A stretch of DNA of 64,000 nt from DATBRV01 sp036560145 (GCA_036560145.1 DATBRV010000020.1:1-64000); one strand, 5' to 3'; counted from the stretch's first letter, positions 40,099 to 49,474 are shown. Made by a program: numbers and translations. The notes: generated by a model from the sequence alone, not told the origin.

Positions 40099-42957
40099 AT
40101 GTGTCGCCTCGCGATCCACGGACGCGTCGTGAATCCCATCCTCTCGTTCGCTCTCGCGTGCTGCCTGGCTTCACCGGCCGCGTCCGACTGGGAGACCTAC
40201 GGACCCGCGGATCGCGCCGCCCGGCAGGATGCTGCGCTCGGCGCCTGTCGCACGGACCTCGACCTGGACGAACAGTTTGGGGCGGGGAGCTCCAGCGAGT
40301 ACACGGTCGACCAGCAGGCGGTGGCGCTCAACTGCGAGCTCGAGTCGTGGCGCCGGAGTCTGCACACGCCCGGGGACCCCGGGGAGCATGAGGAGGAGAT
40401 CAACGCACACCTGCGGCGGCTCATGGACCGCATCGCGCTCGGCATCTCCGTCACTACCTGCACGAGCACGAGTCCTCGGACGCCCTCGGGCTGCTTCGAG
40501 AACAACGTGATCGCGCGAGCCGCCGCGCATCTCACGGCCTACATCCTGAACCGCTATACCGAGCGGAGCTGGGAAACTGCGACGCTCGACACGGCGAAGG
40601 ACCTCTATCGCAGCACGGATTGGTGGCAGGGGCTCCCGACAGCGGGAAACAGCACCCTTCCGCTGATCGGCATGCGGCTCCTCGGGGGCGAAGCGCTCGA
40701 CGATCCCGTACTCGAGTCTCGGGGCATCGCCGAGCTGCACTTCGCGCACGGCCGGGATGTACGCCAGGGCATTCCGGAGCCGATGTCGCGCCATTACGCC
40801 GGGGTCACGATCGGGGAGCTCGAGCTGCTGCGCGAGACCAACGATCCGGATCTGCGCGAGATGGTCGAGGACCTGCTCGCCGTGCAGCTCCTGGTGAACG
40901 CCCACAACTACCTCCCCGGTGGTCAGATCGGCGCACCGCAGGACCGCAAGGACGGTCCGCTCGACGAGACCCTCACGGTAGACGGGAACAGCCCCCATCT
41001 TCTCAATCACCTCAACATGGTGGTCTACGACCCCGATCTGCCGTCGGAGATCGGTCACGACCCGCGCACGCTTGCGTCGGACTACACGGCGCCCGAGGTG
41101 ATCAGGTCGATCTTTCTCGACAAGGGCGACGGCTACACCTTCTGGTATCGGGGAGACGCGCCCACCTCGTCCCAGGACGGAGCGGGCTACGAGGGCGAGC
41201 GGCACTACCCCTCCTACGGCTGGCAGGGCTTCGATGGCCCGCTTGCCACCGAATACGAATCCGCCCCGACGCAGACCGTCACGCTCGCGAACGGCAGCGC
41301 ACAGATGGGTGTCCGCTACGCCCCCGGTGGCGAGACGGGCTTCTCGAACGGTCTCTTCGCGAGAGACACCTCGGACACCTTCTCGGTCTATTACCACCAC
41401 CAGCCGCGCCCGGACGACGACAGCAGGACCTCGTGGAATCCGCTGGCGCAAGACCCGGAGTGGCGTTACGAGAAGCAGTCCTACCGCCGCATGATGCACG
41501 GGCGCACCGTCATCACCCTCTTCGAGCCCGACGACGAGCACTCTTTCCTGGAATACACGATCGCGCACCTGCCGGGCGCGATCGATGCCGAGATCACCGA
41601 GTGCGAGGGCGAGGCCTACTCGGGCGGAAACTCCTGGCTCGTGCGCCAGCACGAGGACGCCTGGGTCGCGTACCTGCCCCTCGGCGACTACACGGCTACG
41701 ACGAAGGAAGGCGGCGCCTGGACCTTCCTCGAGTTCGAAGAAGGAACCATCTCGGGCAACATCAGCGAGATCGCCGACGGCCCCGACTTCGGCAACGCCG
41801 AGGCATACTGCAACGACCTCGCAACCCGAGGCGTCCAGTTCGACGACGAGAATGCCGTCGCGCAGATCGAGACGACCCCGCCCGGCGGCGCGCCGGTGAC
41901 GATCAAGCTCGACTACCACGACGACGAGCGCTCGATCGACTCGGGCTCGGGCTTCGTCGTGCAGTCCGACGACGGCTTCGTCGACAAGGGCCTCATGTAC
42001 GTGGAGCCCGTGAACGAGGCGCCCTGGCTGACGTGGAACGACGAGTTCGAGCTCGAGGTCGAGCGCGCGCCGCACGCGAGCGTGACGCTCGACTTCGGCG
42101 ACCCGACGCTGCCGTCTCCGCCTCAGACGGTCACCGTCCAGAACGAGGCGGCGGTCAACGCGACGCCGATCCAGCTCGTCTGGGATCATGGCATCGACGA
42201 CGAGGGCATCGTCGAGTACAAGGTCTGGCGCGACGGCGTGGAGATCGGATCCGTCTACGACGAGGATCCGGGCTTCGAGGCCGCGGCGGGCGCGAAGGCC
42301 ACCTACTACGACTCCACCGAGCCCGCCGGCGGCGGCCCGACCAGCATCCAGTACCGGGTCGAATCCGTGGATGGCAACGAGCAGCACTCGCCCGTGATGA
42401 GCATGATCAAGGAGGTCACCGTCAAGACCCGGCCCACGGCGGCCGTGCTCACGAGTGCCGCGGGGGGCGTCAAGCAGGTGGCGCTGGGCTGGACGCCGGC
42501 GACGGACCACGTGGGGATCGTGAGCCACGAGGTCGTGCGAGACGGGAACGTCGTGGCGTCGCTGGGCGCTTCGGCGAGCAGCTACGTCGACACGGGCGTG
42601 TTCCCGAGCCAGACCTACGAGTACGTGATCCGGGCGCACGACAGCGTCGGCCTCTCCGCGGACAGCAACGAGGAATCCGAGAGCACTCCGGTCGACAACA
42701 CGCCACCCGGCGCCCCGCCGAACCTCCTGGGCACGGTGACCGGGTCGTCGGCCACCATCTGGTGGAACTCCGCCAGCGACGATTGGGGGATCATCGCCTA
42801 TCAGATCCTCCGCAATGGCGTTCCCATCGCGGGGACGTCCTTGAACTACTTCTTCGAGACGCGGCCGCCCGGTACCTACGTCTACACGGTGAAGGCGCTC
42901 GACTGGGGCTTGAACCTCGGCGCGGCGAGTCCGTCCAAGACGCTGACCGTGCCGTAG
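40099..42957 (+). CDS. Large secreted protein with C-terminal fibronectin type III domains
   Basis: 952 residues from the ATG at 40099 (AGGGGG 9 nt upstream). A signal peptide (VVNPILSFALACCLASPAASD) is preceded by a short basic tail. Residues 30-350 are helix-rich, with paired Cys (ACRTD, NCELES, CTSTSPRTPSGCFEN) and WWQGLPTAGNSTLPLIGMRLLGG, recalling the alpha/alpha toroid of glycan lyases; residues 360-670 are beta-sandwich-like with many acidic and aromatic residues. From about residue 680 three fibronectin III repeats follow, each with the same WD-xxDDxGIVxYxVxRDGV pattern. FN3 repeats near the C terminus are common in secreted glycan-active enzymes. No lyase or hydrolase motif was recognised, so the function is unknown. 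No sorting tail is present. Confidence 0.75.
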   Translation: MCRLAIHGRVVNPILSFALACCLASPAASDWETYGPADRAARQDAALGACRTDLDLDEQFGAGSSSEYTVDQQAVALNCELESWRRSLHTPGDPGEHEEEINAHLRRLMDRIALGISVTTCTSTSPRTPSGCFENNVIARAAAHLTAYILNRYTERSWETATLDTAKDLYRSTDWWQGLPTAGNSTLPLIGMRLLGGEALDDPVLESRGIAELHFAHGRDVRQGIPEPMSRHYAGVTIGELELLRETNDPDLREMVEDLLAVQLLVNAHNYLPGGQIGAPQDRKDGPLDETLTVDGNSPHLLNHLNMVVYDPDLPSEIGHDPRTLASDYTAPEVIRSIFLDKGDGYTFWYRGDAPTSSQDGAGYEGERHYPSYGWQGFDGPLATEYESAPTQTVTLANGSAQMGVRYAPGGETGFSNGLFARDTSDTFSVYYHHQPRPDDDSRTSWNPLAQDPEWRYEKQSYRRMMHGRTVITLFEPDDEHSFLEYTIAHLPGAIDAEITECEGEAYSGGNSWLVRQHEDAWVAYLPLGDYTATTKEGGAWTFLEFEEGTISGNISEIADGPDFGNAEAYCNDLATRGVQFDDENAVAQIETTPPGGAPVTIKLDYHDDERSIDSGSGFVVQSDDGFVDKGLMYVEPVNEAPWLTWNDEFELEVERAPHASVTLDFGDPTLPSPPQTVTVQNEAAVNATPIQLVWDHGIDDEGIVEYKVWRDGVEIGSVYDEDPGFEAAAGAKATYYDSTEPAGGGPTSIQYRVESVDGNEQHSPVMSMIKEVTVKTRPTAAVLTSAAGGVKQVALGWTPATDHVGIVSHEVVRDGNVVASLGASASSYVDTGVFPSQTYEYVIRAHDSVGLSADSNEESESTPVDNTPPGAPPNLLGTVTGSSATIWWNSASDDWGIIAYQILRNGVPIAGTSLNYFFETRPPGTYVYTVKALDWGLNLGAASPSKTLTVP

Positions 42958-43048
42958 GCGCGGATTTCGCCTCGATCCCGAGCTTCCTCGGGGTCGGGCC
43001 TCTGGGTATGCTGTTCGCGAAGCAGGAACGCGCGACCGGAGTCCTTGC

Positions 43049-44056
43049 ATGAAGCGTGCGCTCGCGATCGGATTCGGGGTTCTCGTCGTGCTCGCGCTCG
43101 CGGCGGCGGGCGTGGTGACGAGCTGGATGCGCACGCCGCACGGGACGCTCGACGTCGGAGCGGCGATCGTGGTCCACACCATGCCGTCCGGTGGCAACGC
43201 CGACATCTCGCCCGAGAACCGCGCGCGCATGGACGGCTGGATCGGGAAGTTCCTGCCGGCCGCCGCCGAGGGAGTCGCGATCCGCAACGCCGCGTACCCG
43301 AGCGAAGCCGGTGAGCAGCCGCTCCGCGTCTATACACCGGCGGGTCATGGACCCTTCCCGCTGGTCGTCTGGATCCACGGCGGCGGCTTCTTCATGGGCG
43401 GCGACCTTCCGATCTGGGACGGGCCGTGCAGCCAGCTCGCCGCCGACGTGGGCGCGGTCGTGGTCTCGGTGGGCTATCGGCTCGCGCCGGAGAACCCGTT
43501 CCCCGCGGCGGTGAACGACAGCTTCGCCGCGCTGCGCTTCGTCGCCGCGCAGGCCGCCGAGCTGCGCGGCGACCCTGCCAGGATTGCCGTCTTCGGCGGC
43601 AGCGCGGGCGGAAACCTGGCAGCGGTGGTCGCGCTGCGCGCGCGCGACGAGGGCGGACCCGCGCTCGTCTACCAGGTCCTGCTGGTGCCGACGGTGGTCG
43701 CGAGCGGGGAGCCGACCGGATCGCGGCGCGATTTCGGCAGCGGCTACGGGCTCGACGGGATTCCGCAGATGCTCGAGGCGTACCTTCCCGACCCGGCGCA
43801 GCGCGCGAATCCCTGGGCGTCGCCGCTGCTGGCGCCGAGCCTCGCCGGGCTGCCGCCCGCGCTCGTGCTCACCGCGGAGTTCGACCCGCTTCGCGATGAG
43901 GGCGAGGCCTACGCCGCGCGGCTGCGCGAGGCGGGCGTGCGGGTCACGCTGCGCCGCTTCGACGGCGCGATCCACGGCTTCCTCGGCTCCCCCGACGACG
44001 CCTTCGCCGCGGGAGCGCTCGCGAACCAGAAGCTGCGCGAGGCGTTCGGCTCCTAG
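43049..44056 (+). CDS. Alpha/beta-hydrolase, hormone-sensitive lipase (HSL) type
   Basis: 335 residues. An N-terminal membrane helix (MKRALAIGFGVLVVLALAAAGVV) may anchor it. The HSL oxyanion motif HGGGFF, the nucleophile elbow GGSAGG (normally G-D-S-A-G-G; here Gly replaces Asp beside the catalytic Ser), the acidic residue in LVLTAEFDPLRDEGE, and the His in AIHGFLG complete the triad. Likely an esterase for short-chain esters. It lies 91 nt after the secreted FN3 protein and converges with nagA. Substrate is unknown. Confidence 0.87.
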   Translation: MKRALAIGFGVLVVLALAAAGVVTSWMRTPHGTLDVGAAIVVHTMPSGGNADISPENRARMDGWIGKFLPAAAEGVAIRNAAYPSEAGEQPLRVYTPAGHGPFPLVVWIHGGGFFMGGDLPIWDGPCSQLAADVGAVVVSVGYRLAPENPFPAAVNDSFAALRFVAAQAAELRGDPARIAVFGGSAGGNLAAVVALRARDEGGPALVYQVLLVPTVVASGEPTGSRRDFGSGYGLDGIPQMLEAYLPDPAQRANPWASPLLAPSLAGLPPALVLTAEFDPLRDEGEAYAARLREAGVRVTLRRFDGAIHGFLGSPDDAFAAGALANQKLREAFGS

Positions 44057-44060
44057 CGCC

Positions 44061-45224
44061 TCAGGCCCGGTACACGGGCTTGCCGCCGATCCAGGTCGAG
44101 TGCAGCGAGCCGTCCGCCGCGAGCACGGCGAAGTCGGCGCGCGCGCCGGGGCGCAGGGTCCCGCGCTCCCGCTCGATCCCGAGGCGCAGCGCCGGGCGCA
44201 GCGTGCAGGCGGCGACGGCTTCCAGCAGCAAGAGGCCCGCGAAGCGCTGGACGTTGCGCAGTGCGAGCTCGAGGGTGACGCGGCTGCCGGCGAGGCGGCC
44301 GTCGGCGAGCCGCAGCGCGACGCCGTCGTCCCGCAGCGGCCCCGAGCCAAAGGAGCGGGCGGCGTCCCCTCCCAACTCGGGCTCGATCCGATCGGTGATC
44401 AGAATCAGTCGCTCCCCCAGCGCCCTCGCCGCCACGCGCACCACCTGCGGGTGCAGATGGGCGCCGTCGCAGATCAGATCGCAGGTCAGCCGCTCGTCGG
44501 CGAGCGCCGCGCCCGCGAGGCCCGGCTCCCGGTGGTGGAGTGGGGCCATCGCATTCAAGAGATGGGTGACGTGGCGAGCGCCGCCCTCGATCGCCGCCTC
44601 GATCTGCGCCGGGCCGGCGCGGCTGTGGCCGAGCGCGGCGAGCACGCCCTCGCGGCCGAGGGCCTCCAGCAGGCTGGCCGCGCCGTCCACCTCGGGGGCG
44701 AGCGTCAGCATCCGGATCGCGCCCCGCCCCCGCGCCAGCACCTCGTTCCCCTCGGCCGCGTCATAGCCCCGAATCGCGCCCGCCGGCTGGGCCCCCGCAG
44801 CATCGGGGGCGAGCCAGGGCCCTTCGAGGTGGATCCCGATCGGCGCTGCGCCTGGGAAGCCGCCGCGCGTCACGACCGCGGCGAGCGCCTCCACCTTGCG
44901 GGCCAGCTCGCCGGCGCCCCAGGCGACCGTGGTCGCCAGGAAAGCGGTGGTCCCATGACGCACGAGCAGCGCGGATGACGCAGCCAGCGAGGACTCGAAG
45001 CCGGCTGCGTCATGGAAGATCAGGGAGCCGTGGTAGTGCAGGTCGAGGAAGCCCGGGGCCAGCGCGCGGCCCCCGAGGCTCTCGGAGCGCGCATCCGCCG
45101 GCCCCCGCTCGCCCGGAGCCAGCCGGGCCTCGATCCGGTCGTCGCGCAGCAGCAGGCTCCCCGGCGACGGAGCTCCGGCCTCCGGGTCCAGCAGCAGCGC
45201 GTCGCGCAGGCAGACTCTTTCCAC
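44061..45224 (-). CDS. nagA: N-acetylglucosamine-6-phosphate deacetylase
   Basis: 387 residues. Amidohydrolase-superfamily TIM barrel that deacetylates GlcNAc-6-P in amino-sugar and peptidoglycan recycling. Motifs: PGFLDLHYHG metal site, IHLEGPWL with catalytic/metal Glu, LGHSRA, HVTHLLNAMAPLHHREPG, CDLICDGAHLHP, and the catalytic Asp in LITDRIE (usually VTDAM). The composite of these is specific to NagA. No nagB or PTS gene is adjacent, so it may serve recycling rather than sugar uptake. It converges with the esterase gene; ATG at 45222-45224. Confidence 0.9.
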   Translation of the reverse strand: MERVCLRDALLLDPEAGAPSPGSLLLRDDRIEARLAPGERGPADARSESLGGRALAPGFLDLHYHGSLIFHDAAGFESSLAASSALLVRHGTTAFLATTVAWGAGELARKVEALAAVVTRGGFPGAAPIGIHLEGPWLAPDAAGAQPAGAIRGYDAAEGNEVLARGRGAIRMLTLAPEVDGAASLLEALGREGVLAALGHSRAGPAQIEAAIEGGARHVTHLLNAMAPLHHREPGLAGAALADERLTCDLICDGAHLHPQVVRVAARALGERLILITDRIEPELGGDAARSFGSGPLRDDGVALRLADGRLAGSRVTLELALRNVQRFAGLLLLEAVAACTLRPALRLGIERERGTLRPGARADFAVLAADGSLHSTWIGGKPVYRA

Positions 45225-45303
45225 GGCGGCGCGGATTCTATCGGAGCCCTCTCAACCTCCCCTCAAGCGCAGGCAACTACCCGCCGATGCAAGGGGATTC
45301 GAG

Positions 45304-45870
45304 GTGCCCGCCGTGCCGCTCGAAGAGGATTTCAAGATCCTCGAAAACAAGCTGCTGCAGCTCAAGCTCGACTACGACCAGTACTTCCTGGGCAGTCGGC
45401 CCCGCGAGCCGGTGATGCTGCGCGGCGAGGTCCAGAAGTTGATCGCCATGTACTCGAACCAGGCGATCCAGAACACCGCCATGCGCTTCAAGTTCGGGAG
45501 CATCTGCTCCCGCTACCAGGCCTTCAAGCGCCAGTGGACCGAGGTGCTGCGCCAGATCGAGGCGGGGACGTACTCGCGCCACCGCTTCAAGGCGGAGCTG
45601 CACGAGCGCGAGCGGCGCTCGGATGGAAGGCAGGCCCCGGCCGCCGCGCCCGAGACCGCCCCCGCCGGTGACGCGCTCTTCCGCGCCTACGTGGAGGCAT
45701 GTCGCAGCTGCGGCCAGGACGTGAAGGGGCTCACGCCCGCCAAGCTCGAAGGGATCCTGGCCAAGCAGCGCGAGCAGCTGCGCTCGCGCTTCGGCGACGC
45801 GGCCGTCTCGTTCCGGGTCGCGATCGAGGACGGCAAGGCGAAGCTCAAGGCGTCCCGCGCCAAGGCGTGA
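45304..45870 (+). CDS. MXAN_5187-type conserved protein
   Basis: 188 residues; GTG at 45304 (another GTG at 45313 is possible), with AAGGGG upstream. It begins LEEDFKILENKLLQLKLDYDQYFLG, then NTAMRFKFGSICSRYQAFKRQWTEVLRQIE; these blocks match the C-terminal domain of the delta-proteobacterial MXAN_5187 family, whose function is unknown. Residues 150-180 have AFRAYVEACRSCGQDVKGLTPAKLEGILAKQREQLR, a helical segment with a Cys pair, and it ends in a basic tail. Predicted cytosolic, helical, probably a scaffold or adaptor. It is monocistronic between nagA and an OMP gene. Confidence 0.65.
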   Translation: MPAVPLEEDFKILENKLLQLKLDYDQYFLGSRPREPVMLRGEVQKLIAMYSNQAIQNTAMRFKFGSICSRYQAFKRQWTEVLRQIEAGTYSRHRFKAELHERERRSDGRQAPAAAPETAPAGDALFRAYVEACRSCGQDVKGLTPAKLEGILAKQREQLRSRFGDAAVSFRVAIEDGKAKLKASRAKA

Positions 45871-45892
45871 CGCGGGGCGCGGACCGCGGCCG

Positions 45893-46792
45893 CTACTCGA
45901 GCGGTCCTGCGATCACCCCGTTCCACTGCAGGTAGCGCGGCAGGTCGAGCGACGCTCCGCGGCGATCGTTCGCCTTCAGGCTCGGCTGCCCGAAGTAGGC
46001 GCGCAGACCGAAGCCGATGCGATTCTCGAGCATCTTGTCGGTGTCGTCGTCCTGGAAGTAGTACGCGCCGGTGTAGCGCAGGAAGCCTGCGATCGGGGTG
46101 CCGGGCAGCCGATAGTCGAGCTCCACTCCCCAGCCGGGGATCAGCACGTTGTCCCCATCCGGGTCCATCTTTCCCTGCGCGTAGGAGCCCTCCGCCTCGA
46201 TCTCGAAGTCATCGCCGATGAAGAAGCGCCCCACTGCGCGCGCGAACCCGGCGTTCTTGAGCGCGTCCTTGTCGCCGCCGCTCGAGACGGGCTCGCGGTC
46301 GAGGTAGCCCGACTGTAGATACAGCGTGACCGGATCGAAGAAGATCTGCCCTTCGAGCCCGACCCCCCACGCGAAGCTGGTGGGATCCTTGCCGTCGAGG
46401 TCGTTGATCTCGAACTGGCCCATGCTGCCGAAGGCGCCGAGCGAGCCGAGCTCGGGATCGCGCCAGCCCGCGTGCAGGCCCCCGCCGAGCGACCCCAGGT
46501 AGGTGTCGTCGGAATGCCGGTTGTGGACCGTTCCCTCGCCCGAGAAATCGGTCTGGAGGTGCAGCGCCCCGCGAGCGGCGTCGAGCGCGCCTCGGCCGCC
46601 CAGCGTCCAGAGGGTCCCCGCCTCTTCCGGTTGGATCACCGGGCTGTCGGCGGCGTCGTCGATGGCGTTCAGGTGGAGGTAGCTGGCGATGAACTCGGCG
46701 GTGCCGCTGAGCTTCAGGCCGTCGTCCGCGCCCAGTGCGGGCGTCGCGAGCAGGGCGCCGACGAGAAACGGTCCGGCCAGTGTCTGGCGCAC
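45893..46792 (-). CDS. Outer-membrane beta-barrel protein of unknown function
   Basis: 299 residues with a signal peptide (MRQTLAGPFLVGALLATPALGA). The mature part is strand-rich with alternating aromatic/polar residues (TLYLQSGYLDREP, FIGDDFEIEAEGSYAQG, GWGVELDYRLPGTPIAGFLRYTGAYYF, MLENRIGFGLRAYFG), as in outer-membrane barrels, but the C terminus (LQWNGVIAGPLE) is not a classical Phe-ended strand. It follows atpC on the same strand after 63 nt. No known family was recognised. Confidence 0.6.
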   Translation of the reverse strand: MRQTLAGPFLVGALLATPALGADDGLKLSGTAEFIASYLHLNAIDDAADSPVIQPEEAGTLWTLGGRGALDAARGALHLQTDFSGEGTVHNRHSDDTYLGSLGGGLHAGWRDPELGSLGAFGSMGQFEINDLDGKDPTSFAWGVGLEGQIFFDPVTLYLQSGYLDREPVSSGGDKDALKNAGFARAVGRFFIGDDFEIEAEGSYAQGKMDPDGDNVLIPGWGVELDYRLPGTPIAGFLRYTGAYYFQDDDTDKMLENRIGFGLRAYFGQPSLKANDRRGASLDLPRYLQWNGVIAGPLE

Positions 46793-46855
46793 GGGACCCC
46801 TCCTCGTTCTCAGGCTGTGTCGCCGATGCTGGACCTCGCCCTCCGGGACGTCAAG

Positions 46856-47125
46856 TCAGCGCTTCGTCTCGCCCTCGAACTTGCAGGACGTCACCATCAC
46901 CACCACCTCGCTTCCGCTCACGTCCGCGAAGCCCTCGGAGATGGACGCGCGCCGGGTTCCCGTGCTGGTCTTGATCTCGACCTCGCCGACGCGCAGCGAG
47001 GTCAGCAGGCGTTCGTGCCGGGGCAGCACGCCGAAATCGCCCTCGGAGCCGGGCAGCACGACCGCTTCGACCGGGCCGTGGAAGGCCTCGCCCTGCGGCG
47101 TCACGATGGTGAGATCGAGGGGCAT
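46856..47125 (-). CDS. atpC: ATP synthase epsilon subunit, short form without C-terminal helices
   Basis: 89 residues, against about 130-140 in most bacteria. The N-terminal beta-sandwich is intact (MPLDLTIVTPQGEAFHGPVEAVVLPGSEGDFGVLPRHERLLTSLRVGEV read as several strands) and ends at MVTSCKFEGETKR; the C-terminal helical hairpin that inhibits ATP hydrolysis is missing. Short epsilon subunits of similar size are known in green sulfur bacteria. It is the last atp gene, 6 nt after atpD. Confidence 0.93.
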   Translation of the reverse strand: MPLDLTIVTPQGEAFHGPVEAVVLPGSEGDFGVLPRHERLLTSLRVGEVEIKTSTGTRRASISEGFADVSGSEVVVMVTSCKFEGETKR

Positions 47126-47131
47126 CTCGCG

Positions 47132-48571
47132 CTACACCAGCTTCCTCGCCTTGGCGACGGCTTCCTCGATCGTCCCCACCATGTAGAAGGCCTGCTCGGG
47201 CAGCTCGTCGTGCTTGCCTTCGAGCACCTCCTTGAAGCCGCGGATGGTGTCCTCGAGCTTGACGTAGACGCCGGCCGAGCCCGTGAACTGCTCGGCGACG
47301 TGAAAGGGCTGCGACAGGAAGCGCTGGAGCTTGCGCGCCCGCGCCACCGTGATCTTGTCGTCCTCGGAGAGCTCGTCCATCCCGAGGATCGCGATGATGT
47401 CCTGGAGGTCCTTGTACTTCTGGAGCATCTGCTGGACGCCGCGCGCCACCTGGTAGTGCTCCTCTCCCACCACCTGCGGATCCAGGATCCGGCTGGTCGA
47501 GTCGAGCGGATCGACGGCGGGATAGATGCCGAGCTCGGCGATCTGGCGGGAGAGCACGGTGGTGGCGTCCAGGTGGCTGAAGGCGGTCGCCGGCGCCGGG
47601 TCGGTGAGGTCGTCGGCGGGGACATAAATGGCCTGCACCGAGGTGATCGAGCCCTTCTTGGTCGAGGTGATCCGCTCCTGGAGCTCGCCCATGTCGGTCG
47701 AGAGCGTCGGCTGGTAGCCCACCGCCGAGGGGATCCGGCCGAGCAGCGCCGACACCTCGGAGCCCGCCTGCGTGAAGCGGAAGATGTTGTCGATGAAGAG
47801 CAGCACGTCTTTCCCTTCTTCGTCGCGGAAGTACTCCGCGGCGGTGAGGGCCGAGAGGCCGACCCGGGCGCGCGCGCCCGGCGGCTCGTTCATCTGGCCG
47901 TAGACGAGGGCGGCCTTGTCGAGCACGGTGGTGCCGTCGGAGAGCTTGGCGTCCATCATCTCGTGCCATAGATCGTTGCCCTCGCGGGTGCGCTCGCCCA
48001 CGCCCCCGAACACCGAGTAGCCCGCGTGCTGCTTCGCGATGTTGTTGATCAGCTCCATGATCACGACGGTCTTGCCCACGCCGGCGCCGCCGAACAGGCC
48101 GATCTTGCCGCCCTTCGGATAGGGCGCGATCAGATCGACGACCTTGATGCCGGTCTCCAGCGCCTCGACGCCGGTCGACTGATCCACGAACTCCGGCGGC
48201 GGACGGTGGATGGGAAGCGTGCGCTTGGCGTTGACCGGCCCGCGCTCGTCGACCGGATCGCCGATCACGTTGATGATGCGGCCGAGCGTCTCGGGGCCGA
48301 CCGGGATGCGGATCCCATCGCCGGTATTTTTGGCCGCCTGCCCGCGAACCAGGCCGTCGGTGGTGTCCATCGCGACGCAGCGCACGGTGTTCTCGCCCAG
48401 GTGCTGCGCGACCTCCAGCACCAGGTTGTCCGGGCGGTCGTCGACGCCGGGGTTCGTGACCCGCAGCGCGGTGTAGATCTCGGGAAGCGATCCGGGCGGA
48501 AACTCGACGTCCACCACCGGGCCGGTGACCTGGACGATCCTGCCGTCCTGCCTCGCGATCTGGGTCGTCAT
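47132..48571 (-). CDS. atpD: ATP synthase F1 beta subunit
   Basis: 479 residues. The catalytic F1 subunit: Walker A GGAGVGKTV, the DELSEDD loop of the beta subunit, GERTREGND, VYGQMNEPPGAR, and the Walker B DNIFRFTQAGSEVSALLGRIPSAVGYQPTLSTDMG region (several motifs). Located between atpG and atpC in the cotranscribed atp unit. Confidence 0.99.
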   Translation of the reverse strand: MTTQIARQDGRIVQVTGPVVDVEFPPGSLPEIYTALRVTNPGVDDRPDNLVLEVAQHLGENTVRCVAMDTTDGLVRGQAAKNTGDGIRIPVGPETLGRIINVIGDPVDERGPVNAKRTLPIHRPPPEFVDQSTGVEALETGIKVVDLIAPYPKGGKIGLFGGAGVGKTVVIMELINNIAKQHAGYSVFGGVGERTREGNDLWHEMMDAKLSDGTTVLDKAALVYGQMNEPPGARARVGLSALTAAEYFRDEEGKDVLLFIDNIFRFTQAGSEVSALLGRIPSAVGYQPTLSTDMGELQERITSTKKGSITSVQAIYVPADDLTDPAPATAFSHLDATTVLSRQIAELGIYPAVDPLDSTSRILDPQVVGEEHYQVARGVQQMLQKYKDLQDIIAILGMDELSEDDKITVARARKLQRFLSQPFHVAEQFTGSAGVYVKLEDTIRGFKEVLEGKHDELPEQAFYMVGTIEEAVAKARKLV

Positions 48572-48588
48572 CTGGGATCCCTTCTGAG

Positions 48589-49467
48589 CTAGCTGCTCTT
48601 CAAGGCTTCTGCGCCGCTCACGATCTCGACCAATTCCTTGGTGATGGCGGCCTGCCGGGCCCGGTTGAACTGGAGCGTGAGGCGGCTGATCAGGTCCTCG
48701 GTGTTGCGGGTCGCCGCTTCCATCGACGCCATCCGCGCCGCGTGCTCGCCCGCCTGGTTCTCGAGCAGCGCGCGGAAGATCTCCACCTCGATCGCCTTGG
48801 GAACCAGCACGGCGATCAGCTTCTCCGCGCTGGGCTCGATCTCGACCGGAAGCGATGCTTCGCCGACCGCGGCCTCCGGAGCGTCCGGGGCCGCCGGCAG
48901 CAGGCGCGCGCTGCGCGGCGTCTGCGAGAGTGCGGAGACGAACTCGCTGAAGACCAGCAGGATCTCGTCCGAATCGCCCGACGCGAAGCGCCCCGAGAGT
49001 TGGCCCGCCAGCTCGGCCGCGCTTTCGTAGCTGACCCAGCCGTCAAAAATGTGTTTGCCTCCCAGTTGGCGCCGGCGCCGGCGCGCGAAGTATTCGACCG
49101 CCTTGCGGCCGACGCAGGTGATCGTGACCGCGACGCCTTCGCGCTCGCGCGCAGCCACCAGCCGATCGGCGAAGCGCAGCACGTTGGCGTTGAAGGCCCC
49201 GCACAGGCCGCGGTTCGAGGTGACGACGACGACCTCGGCGCGCTTCGGCTGCGGGCGCGGCGCGAGCAGCGGGTGGACGGTGTCCTGCGGCACGCGCGCC
49301 ACCTCGGCGAGCGTGGCGCGCATGCGTTCGGCGTAGGGCCGCGCCTGCGTCACCGCGTTCTGCGCGCGGCGCAGCTTGGCGCCCGCCACCATGCGCATCG
49401 CGCGCGTGATCTGCTGCGTCTTCTTGACGCTGCGGATCCGCCGCCGGATGTCCTTGAGATTGGGCAA
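48589..49467 (-). CDS. atpG: ATP synthase F1 gamma subunit
   Basis: 292 residues. The central rotary shaft: N-terminal RRRIRSVKKTQQITRAMRMVAGAKLRRAQ helix, EVVVVTSNRGLCGAFNANVL, and the C-terminal SMEAATRNTEDLISRLTLQFNRARQAAITKELVEIVSGA coiled coil. Length is normal. A degenerate repeat lies just past its start. Confidence 0.98.
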   Translation of the reverse strand: MPNLKDIRRRIRSVKKTQQITRAMRMVAGAKLRRAQNAVTQARPYAERMRATLAEVARVPQDTVHPLLAPRPQPKRAEVVVVTSNRGLCGAFNANVLRFADRLVAAREREGVAVTITCVGRKAVEYFARRRRRQLGGKHIFDGWVSYESAAELAGQLSGRFASGDSDEILLVFSEFVSALSQTPRSARLLPAAPDAPEAAVGEASLPVEIEPSAEKLIAVLVPKAIEVEIFRALLENQAGEHAARMASMEAATRNTEDLISRLTLQFNRARQAAITKELVEIVSGAEALKSS

Positions 49468-49474
49468 GTCTTAT

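Noticed and set aside
40171..43287. Antisense 1038-codon frame to the secreted FN3 protein
   Set aside because: It is a His/Val/Arg-rich mirror of the real gene with no start signal or domain.
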